The notes under the pieces were generated by a model that saw only the letters and a program-made list of their open reading frames with translations, made no database searches and was not told the DNA's origin. From Rhodocyclus purpureus (GTDB lineage Bacteria > Pseudomonadota > Gammaproteobacteria > Burkholderiales > Rhodocyclaceae), in contig NZ_NHRX01000023.1 of NCBI RefSeq assembly GCF_016653115.1, positions 1 to 34,819 on the forward strand: DNA of 34,819 nt. The letters run 5' to 3'. Below, piece by piece: positions 26,401-34,773 of this stretch. Made by a program: the position numbers and the translations under genes. Each line of letters starts with the position of its first letter. The first letter of the stretch is position 1.

Positions 26401-26548
26401 AAGTATTGCGGGTTTCGACGGCGCGGGCGAGTTTGTAAGCACGAGCTTCGGCGAGGGCTGCGGTCGGCGAGAAACCCATCAGGACGATGGATGACCCACC
26501 CAGCCCGGCGGAGCTGAGCTTCAAGAACTGCCGCCGTGTGAACTTCAT
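23486..26548 (-). CDS. fdnG: Formate dehydrogenase-N alpha subunit, selenoprotein
   Basis: A 1020-residue selenoprotein that oxidises formate at the periplasmic face. A Tat signal (TRRQFLK, 4-10) is followed by the [4Fe-4S] ligands C50, C53, C57 and C92. The in-frame TGA at 25963-25961 encodes residue 196, exactly where Escherichia coli FdnG has its Sec, with the next His ([21 protein letters not shown]) also kept. GGAGGAG precedes ATG 26548. Reading through the TGA joins 195 and 824 codons into a normal full-length protein. The downstream sequence shows typical bis-MGD domain motifs. The gene begins a run with fdnH, fdnI, fdhE, selA and selB. Confidence 0.97.
25918..25963 (-). promoter_or_regulatory. 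Selenocysteine codon and SECIS hairpin
   Basis: Directly after the UGA (25963-25961) the RNA folds. The lower stem is CACGGCC with GGCCGTG (25960-25954 with 25924-25918), perfect over 7 bp. The upper stem is GG-U-AGCCA with UGGCUCC, with one bulged U and a loop GUC. The bulged U and the G-U in the loop are the features SelB needs in Escherichia coli fdhF and fdnG. Total length and spacing from the UGA are as expected. Confidence 0.93.
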
Positions 26549-26562
26549 GGTTGCGCTCTCCT

Positions 26563-26594
26563 CCGTACGAACGATTGTCATACGGAGCAGTATA
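26563..26594 (-). promoter_or_regulatory. Candidate fdnG promoter and operator
   Basis: On the minus strand a -10-like TATACT lies at 26594-26589. Just downstream is an inverted repeat, CCGTACGA (26563-26570) with TCATACGG (26578-26585), 8-bp arms with one mismatch and a 7-bp spacer. It lies in the leader just before the Shine-Dalgarno GGAGGAG. A -35 is not clear. The dyad could be a repressor site. Confidence 0.4.
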
Positions 26595-26672
26595 GAAGCC
26601 GTTCCGGCACGTCGCAGGGCGAGCCCTTCCCGGCTCGCTCCAGGCAGCGCTGGTCTCAGGCCGGCGCTGCCT

Positions 26673-26783
26673 TCCGCCGAGATGCCCGGCAGCGGGGTCA
26701 AGGATTCGGGCTACGGCAGCGAGGGCGGACCGGAGGCGCTCGAGGCCTACCTCAACACGCGCGCGATCTCGGTCGCCAACGTC
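26673..26783 (+). pseudogene. Relic 3' end of an aldehyde dehydrogenase
   Basis: In the gap before fdnG the plus strand encodes [19 protein letters not shown] and continues [15 protein letters not shown]. This is the C-terminal signature of NAD(P)-dependent aldehyde dehydrogenases of the succinate-semialdehyde type (usually [17 protein letters not shown]). Only the last 35 or so residues remain, with no in-frame stop at the right place and no 5' part. The rest was lost. Confidence 0.75.
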
Positions 26784-26800
26784 TGCGGACGGGGTGCCAG

Positions 26801-26833
26801 CCCCGACACATGCGGCTGCGCGGGGCGCAGCCG
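26801..26833. other. GC-rich stem-loops after the aldo/keto reductase
   Basis: Two neighbouring hairpins, GGGGTGCCAGCCCC (26801-26814) and CGGCTGCG-CGGGG-CGCAGCCG (26813-26833), lie just past the aldo/keto reductase stop. There is no run of T on the minus strand, so this is not a classic terminator. It may still stabilise or end the transcript. Confidence 0.35.
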
Positions 26834-26840
26834 TTTCCGG

Positions 26841-27674
26841 TCAGTGGCCGAAACTGTCGGCGTCGAACATCTCCGGGTCGTACCGGCCGAGCGAGTCGAG
26901 CGCGGCCATGTCGGCGGCGGAGAGCGTGAAGTCGAACACCGACAGGTTCTGCGCCATGCGCACGGGGTCGGCCGACTTCGGCGCCGTCGAGAAGCCCTGC
27001 TGCACCGCCCAACGCAGCACGATCTGTGCGGGAGTGCGGCCGTGCGCCTGCGCGATGCCGGTGATCACCGGGTCGGCCAGCATCTGCGTGCCGAAGCCGA
27101 GCGGGCGCCAGCTCTGCGTGACGATGCCCTGCTCGCGGTGGATCGCGATCAGGTCGTCGCGGCGGTGATAGGGATCGAGCTGGATCTGGTTGAGGTGCGG
27201 GACGAGGCCCAGGTCGAACAGGCGCTTGAGGTGCGCCGGCTTGAAGTTCGAGGTACCGATGGCGCGCACCCGGCCCGCTTCGAGCAGGCGCACGAGCCCC
27301 TGGAAGGCCTCGACGTAGCGGTCCTGGTCGGGGTTCGGCCAGTGGATCAGCAGGAGGTCGATGTAGTCGAGGCCGAGCCGTTCCAGGCTCGCCTCGCACG
27401 CCGCGCGCGCGCCGTCGACGCTGTGCCACTGGCGGTTGAACTTGGTGGTGACGAAGATTTCCTCGCGCCTGATGCCCGAGTTGCGGATTCCCTCGCCGAC
27501 GCCGCGCTCGTTGCCGTAGTTCTCGGCGGTGTCGATCAGGCGGTAGCCGATCTGGATCGCCCGGGCGACGGCGACGGCGGCTTCGGCGTCGTTCATCGGC
27601 CAGGTGCCAAGTCCGAGTTGCGGTATGGCGACGCCGTTGGCGAGCTTGAGGGTCGGAGCAAGGGGAACGGTCAT
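26841..27674 (-). CDS. Aldo/keto reductase (2,5-diketo-gluconate reductase type)
   Basis: A 277-residue NADPH-dependent oxidoreductase. Catalytic residues of the AKR tetrad are visible: Asp and Tyr in [15 protein letters not shown], Lys in VTTKFNR and His in [15 protein letters not shown] and the later [13 protein letters not shown] are the usual signatures. The preceding gene is an AEC transporter, 38 bp upstream, so they may form an operon. The substrate is not predictable from sequence; many members reduce aldehydes. Start at ATG 27674. Confidence 0.9.
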   Translation of the reverse strand: MTVPLAPTLKLANGVAIPQLGLGTWPMNDAEAAVAVARAIQIGYRLIDTAENYGNERGVGEGIRNSGIRREEIFVTTKFNRQWHSVDGARAACEASLERLGLDYIDLLLIHWPNPDQDRYVEAFQGLVRLLEAGRVRAIGTSNFKPAHLKRLFDLGLVPHLNQIQLDPYHRRDDLIAIHREQGIVTQSWRPLGFGTQMLADPVITGIAQAHGRTPAQIVLRWAVQQGFSTAPKSADPVRMAQNLSVFDFTLSAADMAALDSLGRYDPEMFDADSFGH

Positions 27675-27712
27675 GGTGTTCTCTCGAGGTTGGGTGTTCA
27701 GTGCAGGGTTGA

Positions 27713-28612
27713 TCAGCTCACCGGGCTCGCCGCCGGCAGGACCAGCAGCAGCACCAGCGGCAGGGTGACGATCGCGGCGAGGTTGCCGACGAGGACGATC
27801 GCGGCGACCTTGTCGGGTTCCTGGTGGTAGCGCTCGGCGAAGACGTAGTTGATCACCGCCGGCGGCAGCGCGCCGTAGATCAGGAGCAGGTCGGCCTGCT
27901 CGCCGTGCAGGCCGAGCAAGGGCGCGATGGCCCAGGCGAGTGCCATGCCGGAGAGCGGGCGCGCGATCGCGCCGAGCAGGCCGTCGCGCCAGTGGCCGAT
28001 ACCGGCGTCGGTCATGCGCACGCCGAGCGCGAACAAGGCCAGCGGAATCGAGATGTCGGCGAGCATGCGGATCCCGGTCGCCAGCGGATCCCAGAGCTTG
28101 AACTCGGCCTCGCCGACGACGAAGCCGGCGATCGCCGCCATCACCGCCGGGTGGCGCCAGACGTTCCAGACCTTGGTCCGGTGGTCGAGCAGCCAGACGC
28201 CGAGCGAGAAGTGCAGGCCGACCGAGACGACGAAGAGGATCACCGCGTAGGGCAGGATGCCCTCGCCGAAGGTGAGCACGGCGAGCGGGATGCCTAGGTT
28301 CACGCTGTTGTTGAACATCAGGGTCGGCGCCAGCGTCAGCGGCTGCTGGCCGGTGACGCGCGCCAGCAGCCAGCCGACCGCGCCCGAGCCGAGCACCAGC
28401 AGCACCATGCCCAGCGCCATCGCGCCGTAGCCGGCGAGGTCGTAGGAACGGCTCGAAATCCCGCTGAAGATCAGCGCCGGGACGAACACGTCCATGTTCA
28501 GCCGGTTGGCAACGCTCATGTCGGAAGCATGACGCCGCCCGTAGAGGAAGCCCAGCGTGGTCAGGGCGAACATCGGGAACAGGATCGAAACGATGCGCAG
28601 GGCGAGGTCCAT
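27713..28612 (-). CDS. AEC-family transporter
   Basis: A 299-residue membrane protein with about ten helices in two halves, typical of the auxin efflux carrier family. Markers are [14 protein letters not shown] near 40, the [18 protein letters not shown] stretch near 100, and the second-half [11 protein letters not shown]. Family members export organic acids such as malate or malonate, among others; the substrate here is unknown. It precedes the aldo/keto reductase. ATG at 28612. Confidence 0.88.
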   Translation of the reverse strand: MDLALRIVSILFPMFALTTLGFLYGRRHASDMSVANRLNMDVFVPALIFSGISSRSYDLAGYGAMALGMVLLVLGSGAVGWLLARVTGQQPLTLAPTLMFNNSVNLGIPLAVLTFGEGILPYAVILFVVSVGLHFSLGVWLLDHRTKVWNVWRHPAVMAAIAGFVVGEAEFKLWDPLATGIRMLADISIPLALFALGVRMTDAGIGHWRDGLLGAIARPLSGMALAWAIAPLLGLHGEQADLLLIYGALPPAVINYVFAERYHQEPDKVAAIVLVGNLAAIVTLPLVLLLVLPAASPVS

Positions 28613-28716
28613 GCTTCACAATCTTGCGTCGGGAACGGTGCACGGACTCGCCGCGGCGGCCCGAGTTCCCTGCCCGCCGCAAATGAGGCTGCCGGCGTGA
28701 TCGGCAGCCTGCGCGA

Positions 28717-29232
28717 TCAGCGCGCGATGTCCTCGATCGCGTCGACGACCATCTGCGTGCCGACCGCGATCATCAGGATGTCGGCGGCGACGCGGACGTA
28801 GCGATAGCCGTCGGGCGGCGGTGGCAGGCGGCGGCGCAGGTCGGGGGGCAGGCCCCACACGCGCAGGTCGGGCGGCAGCGGCTCGCCGCGCTGCCACTTC
28901 TTCGCCTGTCCCGGCGGCAGGCAGCCGTTGTGCTTCTTGGCCAGCCCCGGCGGGCAGGACTTGGGAGCGGGGCCGTAATAGTCCAGGAAGACCCGGCGCG
29001 AGCGCTCGTCGAAGGCATACGCCGCGGAGTCATGCGCGCGCCGGTCGTCGCCGCGCTCGTAATTGTGGTCATCGTTACCGGGGCGCGCTCCCCGCTCTCC
29101 CTTATCCGGGTGAGCGCCGCCGTGGGCCTCCTTGCCGACCCCCGCGGGCTTGTCGGCAAGGACCGGGGACGACAGCAGGAAGGCGCCGACGAAGGCGCAG
29201 GCAAGATGTACGAAGGAACGGGGTCTCGACAT
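28717..29232 (-). CDS. CigR/RcnB-like envelope protein
   Basis: A 171-residue exported protein. The Sec signal peptide (about 1-26, ending SSPVLA) is followed by a low-complexity His/Asp/Arg/Gly-rich stretch. The C-terminal domain (LPPDLRRRLPPPPDGYRYVRVAADILMIAVGTQMVVDAI) is typical of the RcnB/CigR family. These proteins sit in the envelope and are tied to metal homeostasis or virulence control in enterics; the function here is unknown. GGAG precedes ATG 29232. It is divergent from pyk. Confidence 0.75.
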   Translation of the reverse strand: MSRPRSFVHLACAFVGAFLLSSPVLADKPAGVGKEAHGGAHPDKGERGARPGNDDHNYERGDDRRAHDSAAYAFDERSRRVFLDYYGPAPKSCPPGLAKKHNGCLPPGQAKKWQRGEPLPPDLRVWGLPPDLRRRLPPPPDGYRYVRVAADILMIAVGTQMVVDAIEDIAR

Positions 29233-29362
29233 GACGATCTCCTGAACGGGGGGCGCCGGCAAAGCACGCGCCGGCCACCTGCACAGTATCCTGCCAGCAT
29301 TCGGCGCCGGTCAAGCGCGCAGGACCACGACACGCGTGCCGTGCGTTGCCGGGCGAAGGCGC

Positions 29363-29368
29363 TAGAAT
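29363..29368 (+). promoter_or_regulatory. Candidate -10 box for pyk
   Basis: GCGC-TAGAAT lies about 60 bp before the pyk start. No matching -35 is seen at 16-18 bp. The same CGC-TAGAAT motif precedes fba at 30927-30932. Confidence 0.35.
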
Positions 29369-29425
29369 CAGCGCCGGCGAGCATCTCGCCGCCGTCGTCA
29401 TCCAGCCCCCACCCACGGAGAAGCC

Positions 29426-30862
29426 ATGTCACGTCACACCAAGATCGTCGCCACCCTCGGCCCGGCCTCGAGCGATCCGGAGGTCCTCGAACGGATGATT
29501 CGCGCCGGCGTCGACGTGGTGCGTCTCAACTTCTCGCATGGCAAGGCGGCCGACCATGTCGCCCGCGCCGAAGCGGTGCGCGCGATCGCGGCACGTGTCG
29601 GGCGGCCGATCGGCATCCTCGCCGACCTGCAGGGGCCGAAGATCCGCGTCGGCAAGTTCGCCGGCGGCCGCATCACGCTCGAAGCCGGGCAGTCCTTCAT
29701 CCTCGACGCGCGCTGCGAACTCGGCGACGGCGAGCGCGTCGGACTCGACTACAAGGACCTGCCGCGCGACGTCGCGGCCGGCAGCGTGCTCCTGCTCGAC
29801 GACGGCCGCATCACGCTCGACGTCGTCCGCGTCGTCGGTGCGGAAATCCACACCCGCGTGCGCCAGGGCGGCGAGCTCTCCGACAACAAGGGAATCAACC
29901 GTCTGGGCGGCGGCCTGTCGGCGCCGGCGCTGACGGCCAAGGACATGGACGACATCCGCACTGCCGCCGCGCTCGGCGCCGACTTCCTCGCCGTCTCCTT
30001 TCCCAAGACCGCCGCCGACATGTACATGGCGCGCCAGCTGATGGCCGCCGCCGGCGGCCGGGCGCTGCTGATCGCCAAGATCGAACGCGTCGAGGCCGTC
30101 GCCGCGCTCGAAGACATCCTCGACGCGTCCGACGGGGTCATGGTCGCGCGCGGCGACCTCGCGGTCGAGGTCGGCGACGCGGCCGTTCCCGCGCTTCAGA
30201 AACGCATGATTCGCCTGGCACGCGAGAAGAACAAGCTGACCATCACGGCGACGCAGATGATGGAGTCGATGATCGTCTCGCCGACGCCGACGCGCGCCGA
30301 GGTTTCCGACGTCGCCAACGCCGTCCTCGACGGGACCGACGCGGTGATGCTCTCTGCCGAGACGGCCGCCGGCCGCTACCCGGTGCAGACGGTCGAGGCG
30401 ATGGCGCGCGTCTGCCTCGAAGCCGAGAAGTCGGCCGAGGTGACGCTCGACCGCGACTTCCTCAACCGGGTGTTCACGCGCATCGACCAGTCGATCGCGA
30501 TGGCCGCGCTATTCACCGCCGACCACCTGCAGGTGAAGGCGGTGGCGGCACTGACGCAGTCGGGCTCGACCGCGCTGTGGATGAGCCGCTTGAACTGTGG
30601 CGTACCGATCTACGCGCTGACACCGGAGGCGGGCTCGCTGACCAAGATGGCGCTCTACCGCGCGGTATTCCCCTTGCTGATGGCGCAGGAGGACATCGAC
30701 CGCGACCTGCTCGTGCAGGAGGCCGTCGAGAAGCTGATCGAGGCTGGCGTCGTCGCCACCGGCGACCTCGTCGTGATCACCATCGGCGAACCGATCGGCA
30801 CGCCTGGCGGCACCAACACGCTGAAGATCGTCCGCGTCGGCGAGCACCGGGCAGTCCATTGA
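29426..30862 (+). CDS. pyk: Pyruvate kinase
   Basis: A 478-residue enzyme converting phosphoenolpyruvate and ADP to pyruvate and ATP in glycolysis. TKIVATLGPASSDPEVLERMI at the start, RLNFSHG near 33-39, the ADLQGPKIRVG block near 66-76, the catalytic Lys in LIAKIERVEA, then MVARGDLAVEVG and TATQMMESMI. GGAGAAGCC precedes ATG 29426. Length is normal. fba follows after 162 bp, a common pairing in betaproteobacteria. Confidence 0.96.
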   Translation: MSRHTKIVATLGPASSDPEVLERMIRAGVDVVRLNFSHGKAADHVARAEAVRAIAARVGRPIGILADLQGPKIRVGKFAGGRITLEAGQSFILDARCELGDGERVGLDYKDLPRDVAAGSVLLLDDGRITLDVVRVVGAEIHTRVRQGGELSDNKGINRLGGGLSAPALTAKDMDDIRTAAALGADFLAVSFPKTAADMYMARQLMAAAGGRALLIAKIERVEAVAALEDILDASDGVMVARGDLAVEVGDAAVPALQKRMIRLAREKNKLTITATQMMESMIVSPTPTRAEVSDVANAVLDGTDAVMLSAETAAGRYPVQTVEAMARVCLEAEKSAEVTLDRDFLNRVFTRIDQSIAMAALFTADHLQVKAVAALTQSGSTALWMSRLNCGVPIYALTPEAGSLTKMALYRAVFPLLMAQEDIDRDLLVQEAVEKLIEAGVVATGDLVVITIGEPIGTPGGTNTLKIVRVGEHRAVH

Positions 30863-30926
30863 GTCGCCGCAACGGGAAATTCCGGATGCCTGCGCACGGG
30901 CCGGGCCAAGAAGCGACGCTTCGCGC

Positions 30927-30932
30927 TAGAAT
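30927..30932 (+). promoter_or_regulatory. Candidate -10 box for fba
   Basis: CGC-TAGAAT in the 162-bp pyk-fba gap, 93 bp before the fba start, like the motif upstream of pyk. The -35 region is not obvious. It suggests fba has its own promoter in addition to read-through from pyk. Confidence 0.35.
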
Positions 30933-31024
30933 GCAGCATTCGTGCCGGCTCCAGCCCGGCCACGCCCAAGACGAACGCATTTCATCCAACCCGCAACTTC
31001 GCTGACCCATACCAGGAGCTAATT

Positions 31025-32089
31025 ATGCCGATCGTATCGATGCGCCAACTGCTCGACCATGCTGCCGAAAACGGCTATGGCCTGCCCGCGTTCAACGTCA
31101 ACAACATGGAGCAGGTGTGGGCGATCTGCGAAGCCGCCAACGAGATCGATGCGCCGGTGATCATGCAGGCCTCGGCCGGCGCCCGCAAGTACGCCGGCGA
31201 ACCCTTCCTGCGCCACCAGATCTTGGCCGCGCTGGAAGCCTATCCGCACCTGCCGATCGTCATGCACCAGGACCACGGCCAGAGCCCGGCGGTGTGCATG
31301 GCCGCGATCAAGTCGGGCTTCTCGTCGGTGATGATGGACGGCTCGCTCGAAGCCGACGGCAAGACCACCGCCTCGTTCGAGTACAACGTCGCCGTCTCCA
31401 GGGAAGTCGTCAAGTTCGCGCACTCGATCGGGGTCTCGGTCGAAGCCGAACTCGGCGTGCTCGGCTCGCTCGAAACGATGAAGGGCGACAAGGAAGACGG
31501 CCACGGCGCCGAAGGCACGATGACGCGCGAGCAACTGCTGACCGATCCGGACCAGGCCGCCGAATTCGTCAAGCAGACCAACTGCGACGCGCTGGCGATC
31601 GCCATCGGCACCAGCCACGGCGCCTACAAGTTCACCAAGAAGCCGACCGGCGACATCCTCGCCATCGACCGCATCGCCGAGATCCACGCGCGCATCCCGA
31701 ACACGCACCTGGTCATGCACGGTTCGTCGTCGGTGCCGCAGGAACTGCTCGCCGAGATCCGTGAGTTCGGCGGCGACATGAAGCAGACCTACGGCGTCCC
31801 GGTCGAGGAGATCGTCAAGGGGATCGCCAACGGCGTGCGCAAGGTGAACATCGACACCGACATCCGCCTGGCGATGACCGGAGCCATCCGCCGTTATTTC
31901 GTCGAGAACCCCGGCAAGTTCGACCCGCGCGACTACCTGAAGCCGGCACGCGAGGCGGCCAAGAAGATCTGTCTGGCACGCTACGAGGCCTTCGGCTGCG
32001 CCGGTCGCGCCAGCCAGATCAAGCCGATCCCGCTCGACAAGATGGCCGAACGCTACGCCAAGGGCGAGCTGAACCAGATCGTTCGTTGA
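31025..32089 (+). CDS. fba: Class II fructose-bisphosphate aldolase
   Basis: A 354-residue zinc-dependent aldolase that splits fructose 1,6-bisphosphate. Zinc and catalytic residues lie in [10 protein letters not shown] (H81, D83, H84); [13 protein letters not shown]-like GTSHGAYKF and [10 protein letters not shown] follow in order. The later [17 protein letters not shown] is a substrate-binding region. AGGAGC precedes ATG 31025. Length and layout are normal for the longer betaproteobacterial type. Confidence 0.96.
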   Translation: MPIVSMRQLLDHAAENGYGLPAFNVNNMEQVWAICEAANEIDAPVIMQASAGARKYAGEPFLRHQILAALEAYPHLPIVMHQDHGQSPAVCMAAIKSGFSSVMMDGSLEADGKTTASFEYNVAVSREVVKFAHSIGVSVEAELGVLGSLETMKGDKEDGHGAEGTMTREQLLTDPDQAAEFVKQTNCDALAIAIGTSHGAYKFTKKPTGDILAIDRIAEIHARIPNTHLVMHGSSSVPQELLAEIREFGGDMKQTYGVPVEEIVKGIANGVRKVNIDTDIRLAMTGAIRRYFVENPGKFDPRDYLKPAREAAKKICLARYEAFGCAGRASQIKPIPLDKMAERYAKGELNQIVR

Positions 32090-32144
32090 TCGAACGTGCT
32101 GCGCCGCGCCCCCCGGCGCGGTGCAGTACTGACCGAGGTTTTCA

Positions 32145-33449
32145 ATGCTGAGCCAATTCTCGTACGCGGAACATCCGCTCCGCCAGCGCCTGAATCAGGA
32201 GTTCCACGCCCGCCCTGCACTGCCGATGGAAGTGCCGGCAGTGGTCTCGCACATGGCTTTCATGCACGACGGCAACTCGCCGGCCGACGAAAAGGAACAC
32301 CTGTCGCGGCTGTGCAACGCCGGCGTGTGCTCGTTCCTCGAGAGTTCGGACACGCATCTGATCCTCCAGGCCGAGAAATTCACGCTGCGCTGGGAGCGGC
32401 ACACGGAGTTCTCGAGCTACAGCTTTTCGCGGCCGCTGGCCCCGGGACAGTCGGCCGACATCGCGCTGACTGCGCTCGACAACAGCCTGCCCGAATGGCT
32501 GGGGGCGATCCCCGGCAAGCTGATCGTCGCCACGCACGTCGAACTGCGTTCCGCGAACGAGATCTCCCCCGAAGCGATGATCCAGCGCTACGCGGCGGGG
32601 ACGCGCCAGACCGCTGCCGCCAGGATTTCCGGTGGCGCCGCCTGGGTGTTTTCCGATTTCATGTACGACCGCGGCTTCTCGCGCTTCGTCGTCATCGACG
32701 AGTCGCTGACCAAGCGGCAGGCGGGACGGACCGTGCAACGCCTGGTCGAAATCGAGACCTACCGCACCCTCGCCATGCTCGGCCTGCCGATCGCCAAGCA
32801 GGTGGGCAGCTGGCTCCCCGGCGCCGAAACCCGGCTGGCCGAGATGATGGGGCGCATCGTCAAGACCAAGAACCCGGAAGACGAGCAGCAGGTGCTCGCC
32901 GAACTGACGCAACTGGCCGCCGAAGTCGAGGACTCGGTCGCGCGCACCACCTCCCGCTTCGCCGCTTCGCGTGCCTACCACAGCTTCGTCAGGCAGCGGA
33001 TCGAGGAACTGCGTGAGGAGCGCATCCCCGGCCTGTCGATCTTCAGCGAATTCATGCAGCGCCGCCTGCTGCCGGCGATGAACACCTGCGAGGCGATGGC
33101 ACGCCGGCAGGAAGATCTGTCCGGCCGGGTCGTGCGCAGCAGCCAGCTGTTGCGCACGCGCGTCGACATCGAACTGGAAAAGCAGAACCGCGACCAGTTG
33201 CAGCAGATGAACAAGCGCGTCCTGCTCCAGTTGCGCCTGCAGCAGACGGTCGAACATTTCTCGGCGGTGGCGATCACCTACTACGGCTCGCAACTGGTGA
33301 AAGTCGTGAGCTACGGCGTGCAGGAATTCGTTCCGGGGCTGTCGCCGGAAATCGCCGCCGCGATCGCGGCGCCGGTCATCTTCATCCTGTCGCAGTACGG
33401 ACTGCATCAGATGCGCCACAAGCTCGCGCGCGACGCGTCGTCGAGTTAA
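32145..33449 (+). CDS. DUF3422 family membrane protein
   Basis: A 434-residue protein of the DUF3422 family, whose function is not known. The N-terminal half is soluble, starting FSYAEHPLRQRLNQEFHARP. Residues about 280-360 look like a coiled coil (EKQNRDQLQQMNKRVLLQLR). The end has one or two hydrophobic segments, VAITYYGSQLVKVVSYG and IAAPVIFILSQYGL, for membrane anchoring. GAGG precedes ATG 32145. It is about 55 bp after fba and in the same direction. Confidence 0.88.
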   Translation: MLSQFSYAEHPLRQRLNQEFHARPALPMEVPAVVSHMAFMHDGNSPADEKEHLSRLCNAGVCSFLESSDTHLILQAEKFTLRWERHTEFSSYSFSRPLAPGQSADIALTALDNSLPEWLGAIPGKLIVATHVELRSANEISPEAMIQRYAAGTRQTAAARISGGAAWVFSDFMYDRGFSRFVVIDESLTKRQAGRTVQRLVEIETYRTLAMLGLPIAKQVGSWLPGAETRLAEMMGRIVKTKNPEDEQQVLAELTQLAAEVEDSVARTTSRFAASRAYHSFVRQRIEELREERIPGLSIFSEFMQRRLLPAMNTCEAMARRQEDLSGRVVRSSQLLRTRVDIELEKQNRDQLQQMNKRVLLQLRLQQTVEHFSAVAITYYGSQLVKVVSYGVQEFVPGLSPEIAAAIAAPVIFILSQYGLHQMRHKLARDASSS

Positions 33450-33466
33450 CAAGGCGCGACGCGGGC

Positions 33467-33472
33467 TATAAT
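33467..33472 (+). promoter_or_regulatory. Candidate purC promoter -10
   Basis: A perfect TATAAT, 160 bp before the purC start. TTAACA at 33446-33451 is a weak -35 at a short 15-bp spacing. The resulting leader of about 150 nt holds a strong hairpin: CCGGCCGG at 33483-33490 and again at 33494-33501 around CAC. Confidence 0.45.
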
Positions 33473-33626
33473 CCGCCTGCGCCCGGCCGGCACCCGGCCG
33501 GTGCGCCTGCTGGTCAAAGCCCGTACCGGCACTCCCCGCAGTTGGCGGAGCGCCTGCGCAGGCCGCAGCCCGCTCCACCGTGCTACCGCGCCTGTGCGCG
33601 CCCCCAACCTACAAGCGATCCCGACC

Positions 33627-34565
33627 GTGAGCCAATCCCTCTTCGAATCCCGAATCGACAGCCTGCCCCTGCTCGGACGCGGCAAGGTGCGCGACATCTA
33701 CGCCGTCGGCGACGACAAGCTCCTGATCGTCACCAGCGACCGCCTTTCCGCGTTCGACGTGATCCTGCCCGACCCGATTCCGGGCAAGGGCAAGGTCCTC
33801 ACCCGACTCGCCAACTTCTGGTTCGATCGCCTCGCGCACATCGTCCCCGGCCAGCTCACCGGAATCGCTCCCGAGGATGTCGTCGCTGCCGGCGAGCGCG
33901 ACCAGGTCAGCGGTCGCGCGCTGGTGGTCAAGCGCCTGCAGCCGCTGCCGATCGAGGCCGTCGTCCGCGGCTACCTGATCGGCTCGGGCTGGAAGGATTA
34001 CCAGACGACGGGTTCGGTCTGCGGCGTCGCCCTGCCCGCCGGCCTGCCGCTGGCGGCGAAGCTGCCGGCGCCGATCTTCACCCCGGCGACGAAGGCCGAG
34101 ATCGGCGAACACGACGAGAACATCTCCTTCGAACAGGCGCAGACGCACTGCCAGAACGTCCTCGCCGCCGCGCTCGCCGGCACCGGCAAGGACGGCGCCC
34201 AGCTCGCCAGCGAGGCGCGCGACGCCGCGCTGGCGCTGTACAGCGAGGCCGCCGACTACGCGCGCACGCGCGGCATCATCATCGCCGACACCAAGTTCGA
34301 GTTCGGCATCGACGCCACCGGCACCCTGCACCTGATCGACGAGGCGCTGACGCCCGACTCGTCGCGTTTCTGGCCCGCCGACGTCTACCGCGAAGGCAGC
34401 AACCCGCCGTCCTTCGACAAGCAGTACGTGCGCGACTACCTGGAAACGCTCGACTGGAACAAGCAGGCACCGGGACCGCGGCTGCCGGCCGAGGTGATCG
34501 AACGCACGCGCGCCAAGTATGTCGAAGCTTGCGAGATCATCACCGGAGCGCGCTTCGTCGACTGA
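33627..34565 (+). CDS. purC: SAICAR synthase
   Basis: A 312-residue purine-biosynthesis enzyme joining CAIR and aspartate. [22 protein letters not shown] (glycine-rich ATP site), [34 protein letters not shown] and [15 protein letters not shown] are all typical. I set the start at GTG 33627 ([11 protein letters not shown]), because the frame upstream is Arg/Ala-rich and not protein-like. The ribosome-binding site is weak. A Rho-independent terminator follows 46 bp after the stop. Confidence 0.95.
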   Translation: MSQSLFESRIDSLPLLGRGKVRDIYAVGDDKLLIVTSDRLSAFDVILPDPIPGKGKVLTRLANFWFDRLAHIVPGQLTGIAPEDVVAAGERDQVSGRALVVKRLQPLPIEAVVRGYLIGSGWKDYQTTGSVCGVALPAGLPLAAKLPAPIFTPATKAEIGEHDENISFEQAQTHCQNVLAAALAGTGKDGAQLASEARDAALALYSEAADYARTRGIIIADTKFEFGIDATGTLHLIDEALTPDSSRFWPADVYREGSNPPSFDKQYVRDYLETLDWNKQAPGPRLPAEVIERTRAKYVEACEIITGARFVD

Positions 34566-34611
34566 ACGCGCCAAACAGCAGGGCCGAAGCACACGCATCG
34601 GCACGCAACAG

Positions 34612-34637
34612 CGGCCGGGACTTCCCGGCCGTTTTTT
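34612..34637 (+). terminator. Rho-independent terminator after purC
   Basis: An 8-bp stem CGGCCGGG/CCCGGCCG with loop ACTT is followed by six T. It ends the purC transcript. Confidence 0.9.
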
Positions 34638-34773
34638 CGTAAGGTCACGGCGTGCCACCCCGGAACGTGGAATACAGCCATTCGCTCCAATGCCGTCATC
34701 CTATGCTTGATCTGCCTCCCCGGAATAGACGTATTCTAGGAGTGCATGGAGAGGGGCTGAGACCGTAACCGTC

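Noticed and set aside
23609-26494. A 961-codon open frame on the plus strand opposite fdnG
   Set aside because: It is the antisense shadow of fdnG in GC-rich DNA. It has no family features, and codon composition follows the opposite strand.
26801-26833. Rho-independent terminator for the aldo/keto reductase
   Set aside because: The stem-loops are strong but no T-tract follows on the minus strand. Kept only as an unassigned hairpin.
26841-28682. A 613-codon fusion ahead of the aldo/keto reductase
   Set aside because: The extra part is an Arg-rich shadow of the AEC transporter gene. The reductase starts at 27674.
33501-33626. Upstream extension of purC to an ATG-less start at 33501
   Set aside because: The added 42 residues are Arg/Ala/Pro-rich and lie in the leader after the promoter. 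SAICAR synthases start near SQSLFESRI.
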